Of a DNA stretch of 10,627 bases, positions 1 through 6,561 are shown piece after piece. The stretch covers positions 1 through 10,627 of the forward strand of contig JAGVFL010000182.1 in the NCBI GenBank assembly GCA_020057645.1. The letters run 5' to 3'. The first letter of the stretch is position 1. Each line of letters opens with the position of its first letter. The translations under genes and the position numbers were made by a program. Source of the DNA: Candidatus Omnitrophota bacterium (GTDB lineage: Bacteria; Omnitrophota; Gorgyraeia; Gorgyraeales; Gorgyraeaceae). Under the pieces are notes generated by a model. It was not told the DNA's origin and made no database searches. It worked only from the letters and a program-made list of their open reading frames with translations.

Positions 1-2047
1 CTTCGCTGTAATAATCTGTGAAAGAATAGGAAGTTTTAGCATAAAATAACGGGTCTAAACCCGCCTTTGTTTTAGGAAGCTTCTGATATGAGCCAAGGGC
101 TTTCAGCGTCATTTTCGGAGTCACCTTTAACGTAGACTCAACCCTGGTTACTGTTTCAAGATTTTTGCCGTTATCTTTATGAACATCCCTGAAATTTAAT
201 TTAGCGTTTAAATTATCGTCTAAAAAATCGCCTTCTGTTTTAAAATTAACTGCTATCCTGCCCCTATCAATGCCATCGCCTACAGCAATGGCTTCATCCC
301 TATCAAGCATCTTTGAAAATCTTATATGCTTACTGTAAAATGCTTCTTTTCTGGTATACCTATAATTAGACAGCCCTGGATAAAAATCCTGTGCCATGTA
401 ATTTGCGGTTAGGGCTGTTTTATATGCTTCGCTTTTTATACCGGCGCTATATGCAAACCCGTCATAAGAAGTTTCCATCCCGTTTGCCTCGTCTACATCT
501 GTCTTTGACCCGGCAGCCTCTGCCACAATATTCCATTCGGGAGAAACGCTGTAATCAGCGTCAATGCCCAAAACCTGATTCATTGCTTCCAGGCTGTCAG
601 AGCGCATTCCTCCTTTAAAGGTATAGATAGACCCAAGCGTAAATTCCGGGGTGATTTCTGTCTTTGCCCTAAAAGCGGCAGGGATGCTTGTAACATTTTC
701 ATAATCATCCCATAAACTCATAGGAGTGGCCGCTGTCATATTATATGTAGAACCAGGCCATATATCTCCATTCAAAGATACGCCTCGTAAAAAAGTAAGC
801 CTGTCATTGTGCTCATTGCTTTTTTTAGTATAATAGGAAAGCTTGCGTATCCATCTCCCCTGCTTAAGAGGCGTAAGCCCGCTATCAGGATAAAATAACC
901 TGCTCGGGTCATACTCGTCTAACCAGGGGCTTTCTTCCCAGTAAACATGATTATTGGAAAGCCTGAGAGGATCATCCGAAGAAAACGCCTGCGCCTGGTC
1001 AGCCATTAAAAATACTCTTCCATTAAATGTCTTGTCTTCATTAGCATAGTCTACCCAGAATTTTCTTATCGGCATATACTGCCGGTCTATCTCTGTGCCG
1101 GTCGGAATAGATGTGTATGCCGTACTCCAATCTGTGATACCTTTAGGCGTATTAGGTGTTGTAAGGCCGTGCTTAATCTTAATCTCGCTGAGGTTTATGA
1201 TATTGCCCTTATTTGACCTGTAGACTTCATTTATAGTGCTTCTGTAGTTAGACCAGTATTTTAATTTTATATCAGCATAATCTCCGCCTAGCGTGGAAGT
1301 AATCCTGACATCTTGAGTGCCTACGAATGTCCACGGGTCTATTGCAATCTGGCTATAAACATTAAAACCTGTCTGATTTTTGGTATCTAAATTAATTTCT
1401 AAGCTGTCATATATTCTTTTATCATATGTATTATGCCTGTCCTGGCCCCATAGATATCTCCAGTTTTCTTCATAAGGCACTCCGATCAGATCGCTATTAG
1501 CGTCCTTCCACAGAAAATCCTCTGAAGTAACACCCATAGACAACCTGAGTTCTCCGCTGATCTTGCCTTTACCGGCGCTGGCCGCGGCAACAGGTTCTTC
1601 ATCAAAACATTCGCCGCATTCCGGTTTGTCAGACATCTCTCCGGGCCGCATATTCGGGTCAAGTATATCTTTATATTGCCTATATTCATCGATATCCGCG
1701 TATTCTTTTCTATTTTCAAGGTCTGTCTCTCTTTTTAGGGAGTTCGCCTCTTGATATGAATTCAGCCTGCCTTTCTCACGCATATTAATCTCTGCGTTCA
1801 CCAGATCCAGGTAACCCTGAGCTTCGTCGTTTCTGGGGTCAAGCCTCACTGCCTGCTCCAATGTATCCTTTGCTTCATACAATTTGCCTTTATGATAATA
1901 ATCTATGCCTTTACTGTACAGGCCAAAACTCTCCGCAATATTCTGTTCCTGGGCATAAGAATAACCCGCAAGCCACAAACTGCAAGACATAGCCGCTAGT
2001 ATAAATATGATATTATAATTTTTTATGCACTTCTGTGAAATTCCCAT
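1..2047 (-). CDS. TPR-like plus beta-barrel outer-membrane protein, 3' end beyond window
   Basis: Reading the minus strand from the ATG at 2045-2047 gives 682 codons without a stop up to the window edge, so the C-terminus is missing. Residues 1-32 form a Sec signal peptide: basic and polar start, hydrophobic stretch IIFILAAM, likely cleavage after GYSYA before QEQ. Residues about 38-75 look like one TPR unit (GLYSKGIDYYHKGKLYEAK, then the LDPRNDEA ending). A charged, helix-prone stretch (about 90-130) and an acidic linker with a CGEC motif (about 144-147) follow. From about residue 163 the protein alternates polar and aromatic residues in short strands rich in Tyr, Asn, Asp and Trp, as outer-membrane barrels do. 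TPR followed by barrel recalls the BcsC/PgaA layout, but I see no clear family match. It is the last gene of the cluster and likely handles the glycan at the outer membrane (inference). No Shine-Dalgarno sequence precedes the start. Confidence 0.8.
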   Translation of the reverse strand, partial: MGISQKCIKNYNIIFILAAMSCSLWLAGYSYAQEQNIAESFGLYSKGIDYYHKGKLYEAKDTLEQAVRLDPRNDEAQGYLDLVNAEINMREKGRLNSYQEANSLKRETDLENRKEYADIDEYRQYKDILDPNMRPGEMSDKPECGECFDEEPVAAASAGKGKISGELRLSMGVTSEDFLWKDANSDLIGVPYEENWRYLWGQDRHNTYDKRIYDSLEINLDTKNQTGFNVYSQIAIDPWTFVGTQDVRITSTLGGDYADIKLKYWSNYRSTINEVYRSNKGNIINLSEIKIKHGLTTPNTPKGITDWSTAYTSIPTGTEIDRQYMPIRKFWVDYANEDKTFNGRVFLMADQAQAFSSDDPLRLSNNHVYWEESPWLDEYDPSRLFYPDSGLTPLKQGRWIRKLSYYTKKSNEHNDRLTFLRGVSLNGDIWPGSTYNMTAATPMSLWDDYENVTSIPAAFRAKTEITPEFTLGSIYTFKGGMRSDSLEAMNQVLGIDADYSVSPEWNIVAEAAGSKTDVDEANGMETSYDGFAYSAGIKSEAYKTALTANYMAQDFYPGLSNYRYTRKEAFYSKHIRFSKMLDRDEAIAVGDGIDRGRIAVNFKTEGDFLDDNLNAKLNFRDVHKDNGKNLETVTRVESTLKVTPKMTLKALGSYQKLPKTKAGLDPLFYAKTSYSFTDYYSE
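50..63. repeat. Small imperfect palindrome inside coding sequence
   Basis: The stretch CGGGTCTAAACCCG pairs with itself except at one position. It resembles the GGGTTTAAACCC core of the other palindromes in this window and is read as part of AGLDPLF in the barrel gene. It is short enough to be chance. Confidence 0.3.
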
Positions 2048-2057
2048 AATAACCAAG

Positions 2058-2086
2058 TTTACATTCTGACAATGTCAGTTTGTCAA
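2058..2086 (-). promoter_or_regulatory. Candidate promoter of the barrel gene
   Basis: On the minus strand a perfect -35 TTGACA (2081-2086) is followed after 17 bp by TGTAAA (2058-2063), which matches four of six -10 positions. It lies in the 55-bp gap between the hydrolase stop and the next ATG at 2047. A start about 7 bp after the -10 would leave a leader of only a few bases, which fits the absence of a ribosome binding site there. The site is visible; its activity is inferred. Confidence 0.45.
2066..2078. promoter_or_regulatory. Operator-like palindrome in promoter spacer
   Basis: CTGACAATGTCAG is a perfect inverted repeat with 6-bp arms and one central base. It lies wholly inside the 17-bp spacer of the candidate promoter at 2058-2086, where a bound repressor would block polymerase. 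No regulator gene is seen nearby. The operator role is inferred from position and symmetry. Confidence 0.35.
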
Positions 2087-2102
2087 CTTACCCATCCATG
2101 TT

Positions 2103-3329
2103 CTATCTCCTCCACAGCTCCTTTAGCTTAAAGTATGCCTGAGTAGGCACACGTTCGTCAAGGCCGCCTGAGTTCTTTTTTTTCAAAGAACATATGCCCC
2201 ACCATTCCTCGTTTATATTCAGATTCTGGGGGGCTTTTATATCAAAATAATACGCGCCGTTTGACCAGCTCGGTAAGGTATCGTGAATGCCCCATCTTTC
2301 AGCGTCGTCCTCGTTAAACTTCCACCACTCATCCGTCCACTCAAACACAAAACAGCCTATTGAATTTCCAACACCGTTCCCGGTAAATGTATTTTTCTGT
2401 ATCTCTTTTAATTCTGCTTCTATGAATTCTGCCTGAATATCCTGGTTCTCTTTTTCCAGAAATGCGTCGTACCTGTCGCAGCCAAATTCTGTTATAAGGA
2501 CGGGCTTTCCAAATTTTATCTGCGCCTCTCTGAAAAAACTCCCGAAAGACTTGCCTCTGTATATGGAACAGCCCAGTATGTCAATATCAGGCGTGACTTC
2601 CCTGGCTGCTTCTATATCAGTGAGTTCCGCATTAGCCAGCGCCACAGGATGATTTGGGTCTATCTTGTGAATCTCCCCCGCTATTTCATTCACAAATGAA
2701 TAATAATATTTCGCCCTTGCCTGCCTTTTTAAAAATGGGTCTGTTAACTTTTCTATCTCATCCGTAGTCCATAGATTTGTGCTTTGCGGGCCGAATGAAA
2801 AAGATACATTATTTTCATTCCCCAGTATCCATAATAAGATCCCCTTTTCGTCTTTATAAGTCCTGACCATGTCCATGACATCTTTTTTTACATTTTCCCT
2901 GAAAGCAGGATCCGCGTAATTCGGGCTTTCCCAGAATCCAAGCCAATGCCCCATAGCTACCTTGATCCCGAATACGTTATATAAATCTCTTATTGTTTCT
3001 TTTGTATTCTTTACATATTTGCCGGGCTGGTAAACCCTTATTGTGTTTATGCCCGCATCCTTCATGAGCTCGCCGTCTAGCATGTGAGGCTTTCTGGAAT
3101 CATTCCAGAAATCATATGTATGATTCTCGCCTATGGGCACAGGGCTATATACCACGCCTTTAATGATATAAGGCTTATTATTCACTATTAATTGAAAACG
3201 GTTTCCTTTAATTGTTTTTATATAGGCCTTTTGAGGGGCCAGAAATTTATAAAAAACCATAAAGGCAAACACAGCAGTCACTAAGATGACTAACGCAATA
3301 GAAATTATAGGAATAATTTTATTTTTCAT
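2103..3329 (-). CDS. Membrane-anchored clan GH-A glycoside hydrolase
   Basis: The 408-residue protein begins with a hydrophobic helix (about residues 5-28, IIPIISIALVILV and on) without a clear cleavage site, so it is probably tethered to the inner membrane facing the periplasm. The rest is a TIM-barrel-like domain: KPYIIKGVVYS (52-62), GINTIRVY (93-100), the acid/base motif WILGNEN with Glu172, the nucleophile motif LITEFGC with Glu281, and FEWTDEWWK (329-337). A Glu pair in GNE and TE(F/Y)G is typical of retaining clan GH-A enzymes; the layout recalls GH2 catalytic domains and GH72 glucanosyltransferases. Substrate and exact family are unknown, and transglycosylation is possible. It is clearly a paralogue of the hydrolase at 4242-6554, including the shared EEWWGI-type segment near the end. 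I start at ATG 3327-3329 because the longer GTG start at 3371 would translate a palindrome. No good ribosome binding site lies outside the hairpin. Confidence 0.85.
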   Translation of the reverse strand: MKNKIIPIISIALVILVTAVFAFMVFYKFLAPQKAYIKTIKGNRFQLIVNNKPYIIKGVVYSPVPIGENHTYDFWNDSRKPHMLDGELMKDAGINTIRVYQPGKYVKNTKETIRDLYNVFGIKVAMGHWLGFWESPNYADPAFRENVKKDVMDMVRTYKDEKGILLWILGNENNVSFSFGPQSTNLWTTDEIEKLTDPFLKRQARAKYYYSFVNEIAGEIHKIDPNHPVALANAELTDIEAAREVTPDIDILGCSIYRGKSFGSFFREAQIKFGKPVLITEFGCDRYDAFLEKENQDIQAEFIEAELKEIQKNTFTGNGVGNSIGCFVFEWTDEWWKFNEDDAERWGIHDTLPSWSNGAYYFDIKAPQNLNINEEWWGICSLKKKNSGGLDERVPTQAYFKLKELWRR

Positions 3330-3342
3330 ATATAGATAAACC

Positions 3343-3382
3343 CCACCGCGTAGGTGGGGTTTAAACCCCACCTACGCGGTGG
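3343..3382. repeat. Perfect 40-bp palindrome between lipoprotein and hydrolase genes
   Basis: The 40 bases are fully self-complementary around the centre GTTTAAAC. The outer arms are CACCGCGTAGGTGG (3344-3357) and CCACCTACGCGGTG (3368-3381). It starts about 11 bases after the lipoprotein stop and ends 13 bases before the hydrolase ATG. No T-run follows on the minus strand, so it does not look like an intrinsic terminator. A GGTGGGG stretch at the hydrolase-side end could act as a distant ribosome binding site that the hairpin would partly hide (inference). Confidence 0.9.
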
Positions 3383-3393
3383 AGTCGGTTATG

Positions 3394-4089
3394 TTATTCG
3401 TACCTTATATCATCAAGATAGAAAGTAGCGCCTTCAGGATTTACGTCTAAATTAGTCGACCAGCAGAAACCGCCGCTTATATAGCTGAGGTCTTTGCCGC
3501 TCAAATCAATTTCATACTGTTTCCATTCCTTGGTCAACATAATAGGTCCGATTCCCGCTATGTCTGAATCAGGGTAAAGGCCGGTAAGCCCTCCGAGTTT
3601 AAATTCTTCTATCCTCTCTCCGCCCTTTTCACCTCTTACCCATAAAACAAGTTTCTTAGCGCCTGTTAAATCAAATCCACCCTTTTTATCTCCCCAATTA
3701 TTTGCAGGGCTCTGCCAGTAAACGCCTACCCATCTTGCCCCGTTGCTCGCGGCATTTGTATAAGTTACTTTTATACAAGTAGTTCCGGAATGAGGATTAT
3801 CAAAACAAGCTCTCTCTATCTTAGCGTCAGCATAATCTCCCATATATCCGGAAGGGATATAATGATTGTCCGGAGACTTTGCATCTGTGTAAATAGGAAA
3901 TCCCTTAAATCCGGTTACAGCCGTAGCCGCCTCTCCTTCATCATAAGAATAATTTGCTTTTGCGAACTGCTTTGTTTCTTCCGGAATACCGGCCTTTGTC
4001 TGCGGCTGGCTGGAACCTCCGCAGCTTGCTATGCTGAACACTATCAGCCCCGCCGCTGCCAGCAATGTTAAACTTAAACTTTTTTTCAT
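3394..4089 (-). CDS. Lipoprotein with carbohydrate-binding-like beta-sandwich
   Basis: The 231-residue protein has a lipoprotein signal with lipobox SIASC and Cys23 as the acylated residue, followed by a low-complexity GGSSQPQT linker. From about residue 45 the sequence is strand-rich with conserved-looking aromatics (YWQSPANNWG, about 123-132), KLVLWVRGEKGG, EWKQYEIDLSG and the ending FYLDDIRYE. This pattern, with an ordered polar strand ending in LDDI.., is common in jelly-roll carbohydrate-binding modules of the CBM11 or galactose-binding-like type. No catalytic motif is visible. A strong AGGAGG (4096-4101) lies 6 bases before the ATG, and the gene has its own candidate promoter at 4203-4232, so it may be expressed more strongly than its neighbours. 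Between two glycosidase genes, its likely role is holding the glycan at the membrane (inference). Confidence 0.75.
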   Translation of the reverse strand: MKKSLSLTLLAAAGLIVFSIASCGGSSQPQTKAGIPEETKQFAKANYSYDEGEAATAVTGFKGFPIYTDAKSPDNHYIPSGYMGDYADAKIERACFDNPHSGTTCIKVTYTNAASNGARWVGVYWQSPANNWGDKKGGFDLTGAKKLVLWVRGEKGGERIEEFKLGGLTGLYPDSDIAGIGPIMLTKEWKQYEIDLSGKDLSYISGGFCWSTNLDVNPEGATFYLDDIRYE

Positions 4090-4115
4090 TTCAATCCTCC
4101 TTTTTCCGATATTTT

Positions 4116-4181
4116 AGATTGCTTCGCTCGCTTTACTCGCTCGCAATGACGTCATTGCGAGGGCGAAGCCCGAAGCAATCT
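4116..4181. repeat. Two head-to-head TCATTGCGAG repeat units
   Basis: One unit runs from AGATTGCTTCG (4116-4126) to CTCGCAATGAC, and a second in opposite orientation runs from GTCATTGCGAG to CGAAGCAATCT (4171-4181). Their junction TCGCAATGACGTCATTGCGA (4141-4160) is a perfect 20-bp palindrome. The same unit occurs three times at 10293-10464. It is a dispersed palindromic repeat found in many bacterial genomes. It lies in the leader of the lipoprotein gene, between its candidate promoter and its ribosome binding site. Confidence 0.85.
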
Positions 4182-4202
4182 TTATTATTTTATTCCATGA
4201 TT

Positions 4203-4232
4203 ATTATAGTAGTTATATCAACTATAATCCAA
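4203..4232 (-). promoter_or_regulatory. Candidate promoter of lipoprotein gene with inverted repeat
   Basis: On the minus strand a perfect TATAAT (4203-4208) lies 18 bp after TTGGAT (4227-4232), a weak -35. An inverted repeat, ATTATAGT (4203-4210) and ACTATAAT (4221-4228) with a 10-bp spacer, overlaps both elements and could be an operator. It lies in the 152-bp gap after the large hydrolase gene and would give the lipoprotein gene a leader of about 105 bases containing the head-to-head repeat. AT-rich sequence makes chance matches easier. Confidence 0.4.
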
Positions 4233-4241
4233 CACCCCCTT

Positions 4242-6554
4242 TCATCGATTCCATATCTCCTTATAAGTAAAATAAGCTTTTCTGAGCTGCCTCAAGAATG
4301 GGCTGGCAGTCCCGTCACCCTGGCCTGAAATTCCGAGCCACTCCTCATAATTCCATCCGTCCGGAAAAGGGCCTGACCAGTTTTTTTTAGAATCGTGCTG
4401 AAAAGGTTCATAAGCCTTCCACCATTCATCGAGCCACTCAAATAACATTCCTCCTATCGCATTGCCGGTTCCGAGATAACCCGCAGAATTATATTCTATG
4501 TCTTCCCAGTTGTTTTTTAAATATTCAGCCTGGGTGTCTTCCGCTTCTTTATTTGTTTTATATTCCATATAAGCAGGACACCCATACTCTGTAACAATAA
4601 TGGGCTTATCGCAGGTATCTTTTGCCCTCTCCCAGAAACTGCTTTTGCCAAACCCGTATTTTCCCCTGTACGCGTTTGAACCGTATATATCCACATCCGG
4701 GGTTAATTTTGAGAATATGTCCAGAAATAAAAGGTCCCCGTTCGAGACAGCCACAGGATGATCCCTGTCAATAGACTTGATCATTTTAGCTGTTTCGTTC
4801 ACAAAAGAATAATACGCCTCAGGATTCTTTTTGGCATTATTCGCCACGCCATAATTATTTTCATTCCCGAGCATCCAGAAAAGCACGTACGGTTCGTCCT
4901 TGAACTCCTCTACCATCTTTCTCGCGCTTTCCGTCATGTTTTTTCTGTGCTCAGGATTCAGGTAATCAGTGCCCTCGTACCAGCTCGCGCCTGAGCCTAC
5001 GGTATACGCGCCTAAAAGGTCTCCCATTATAACCATGATTCCGAATCTTTTATACAAATCCCTCAGGAGCTCCTTGTTTGAAGCGTGATGATAAATCCTC
5101 ATGGTATTACAGCCCATTTCTTTTAATAATTGAAAATCTCCGACTGGCTTTTCATCAGGATCCTGAATGTTATTCCAATTCTTATCCACCCAGCTGTCGT
5201 AAGGCCCGTCTATCTTTCCGTTATTATCATAATCCGCCAGCATCCAGTCGTCCAGGGTGCCTTCATCCGGGCTCTGGCCTATTTTAGTCAAAGAGTACGC
5301 TATGCCTTTTACCATATAAGGTTTGCCTTCTACTCTCAACTGCCACTGGCCGTTTTCATATTTCACTAAATCCACTCTGCCGTCTCCCGCCTGTTTTATA
5401 ACCTTTCCTGTCTTTGTCTTTTTCCCTTTAAATAAACTACTCTTAATTTTATCAAAAAATCCAAGCTTTCTTATCTCACCCGGAGTTACTATAAATCTGT
5501 CATTTCCTATATCGTTATCAAAACCGTTTTCAACCTTTACCTTTACGCCGGTTATTTCCATTTCAAGCTCAGGATGATGCCTTAATAAAAAATCTATCCT
5601 GTCGCATGCCACCTGAGCTATGTACCACGGCGTATGAAAATAAGTCCATCCTACTGATTTAGGAAAAAAAACTACTATGGAATAATATGCCTTTTCCGCG
5701 TGTTTTAAAAGGCCTGATTTTTCCATGCTAAGCCCTGTGTAAAACATACGCACGCCCTGAGGTTCCGGCGCATTAGTCCATTTATAAAAATTCGCCTCCA
5801 GGTCATCCGTATTCACAAAATCCCAATGACTGCCTTCTAGCCTGCCTTCTGATTTTACTTTCCTGTAATTCGGGTCCCAATTTACGCCAGAGGTATTAGG
5901 ATAAATCCCTTCTCCTGCCGCTTGAGACAATCCTTCCTGATCCTTTACTACGTAAGTATATTTATCCGTGCCTATATTTTTAAAATGCCCGTATTTTTTG
6001 TAGTCAATTATATCCTCTTTGCCAGCGTCATAGAGAACAATGGTTGTCTTTAGCTTTTTTTTCAAAGTAGTGGAGGGTTTTAAACCCTCCCCTATTGCTG
6101 TCTCAACCTTACCTTCCAGCTTTTCAATGCTCGCCTGGCTCTTTTCCTTTACGCTCCAATACCATCCTCTGGGATCCCAGTTCTGCGCGTAACCATACTC
6201 TTGGATAGCTGTATTAAAAACCTTTTTCGCCTCTTCTATCTTGTCCTGGACAAGATACACTTCGCCTTGGATAAAAAAGCTGGTGCCCACGGCATTCAAT
6301 GTCTCATACCGGTCCATTGCGTCCGTGGCAGGCAAACCTGTCAGCGAAGCCTGCTCTTTTTTCGCCTCTTCCGAATATAATTCTATGCATTTGGCCGTCC
6401 AATAAAAAGTTTTATCGTAATCCTTTGCTCCCCACGCCTCCCACGCGCGCACAACCATGTCCTTGGGAGACAGGTTATCTTCCTCGGCGCAGAGGGCATA
6501 GCGCAGAGGGCATAGCGCAAAAGATAAAATTATAATTAAAACTATTTTTTTCAT
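4242..6554 (-). CDS. Large secreted clan GH-A glycoside hydrolase with N-terminal helical region
   Basis: The 770-residue protein has a signal peptide (residues 1-23, KKIVLIIILSFALC then RYALCA). Residues 30-150 are helix-rich and TPR-like (KVFNTAIQEYGYAQNWDPRG). About 220-330 is a second helical region with KHAEKAYYSIVVFFPKS. A variable linker with FKGKKTKTG (375-383) leads to the catalytic barrel, about 400-770: KPYMVKGIAYS, CNTMRIYH, WMLGNEN with acid/base Glu565, IVTEYGC with nucleophile Glu656, and FEWLDEWWK. DYDNNGKIDG (441-450) resembles an EF-hand calcium loop and lies within the barrel, between the first strand and the NTMRIY strand; the paralogue at 2103-3329 lacks it. Family is GH2- or GH72-like; the substrate is unknown. 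The ATG lies 7 bases after the permease stop, so translation is probably coupled. A palindrome and a 14-bp tandem duplication lie inside the gene. Confidence 0.87.
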   Translation of the reverse strand: MKKIVLIIILSFALCPLRYALCAEEDNLSPKDMVVRAWEAWGAKDYDKTFYWTAKCIELYSEEAKKEQASLTGLPATDAMDRYETLNAVGTSFFIQGEVYLVQDKIEEAKKVFNTAIQEYGYAQNWDPRGWYWSVKEKSQASIEKLEGKVETAIGEGLKPSTTLKKKLKTTIVLYDAGKEDIIDYKKYGHFKNIGTDKYTYVVKDQEGLSQAAGEGIYPNTSGVNWDPNYRKVKSEGRLEGSHWDFVNTDDLEANFYKWTNAPEPQGVRMFYTGLSMEKSGLLKHAEKAYYSIVVFFPKSVGWTYFHTPWYIAQVACDRIDFLLRHHPELEMEITGVKVKVENGFDNDIGNDRFIVTPGEIRKLGFFDKIKSSLFKGKKTKTGKVIKQAGDGRVDLVKYENGQWQLRVEGKPYMVKGIAYSLTKIGQSPDEGTLDDWMLADYDNNGKIDGPYDSWVDKNWNNIQDPDEKPVGDFQLLKEMGCNTMRIYHHASNKELLRDLYKRFGIMVIMGDLLGAYTVGSGASWYEGTDYLNPEHRKNMTESARKMVEEFKDEPYVLFWMLGNENNYGVANNAKKNPEAYYSFVNETAKMIKSIDRDHPVAVSNGDLLFLDIFSKLTPDVDIYGSNAYRGKYGFGKSSFWERAKDTCDKPIIVTEYGCPAYMEYKTNKEAEDTQAEYLKNNWEDIEYNSAGYLGTGNAIGGMLFEWLDEWWKAYEPFQHDSKKNWSGPFPDGWNYEEWLGISGQGDGTASPFLRQLRKAYFTYKEIWNR
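6072..6090. repeat. Palindrome inside hydrolase coding sequence
   Basis: GGAGGGTTT and AAACCCTCC flank one central base, giving 9-bp perfect arms. It is translated as GEGLKPS (residues 155-161) between the N-terminal helical region and the next domain. It belongs by look to the same GGGTTTnAAACCC style as the junction palindromes, which suggests a repeat that inserted without breaking the frame. Confidence 0.7.
6487..6519. repeat. 14-bp tandem duplication in signal peptide
   Basis: The unit GCGCAGAGGGCATA occurs at 6487-6500 and 6501-6514, followed by GCGCA, about 2.4 copies. On the coding strand it spells ALCPLRYALCA of the signal peptide, with the two copies read in different frames because 14 is not a multiple of three. 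Gain or loss of one unit would shift the frame. Confidence 0.85.
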
Positions 6555-6561
6555 AAAAATT

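Noticed and set aside
3330..3371. Upstream GTG start adding 14 residues to the tethered hydrolase
   Set aside because: It would translate half of a perfect palindrome and put polar residues before the membrane anchor.
4065..4328. Plus-strand open frame across the gap before the lipoprotein gene
   Set aside because: It is made of translated TCATTGCGAG repeat and of sequence antisense to the hydrolase end; no ribosome binding site or protein-like composition.
5205..5234. Dockerin domain in the large hydrolase
   Set aside because: Only one calcium-like loop is clear and it lies inside the catalytic barrel, not as a paired C-terminal module.
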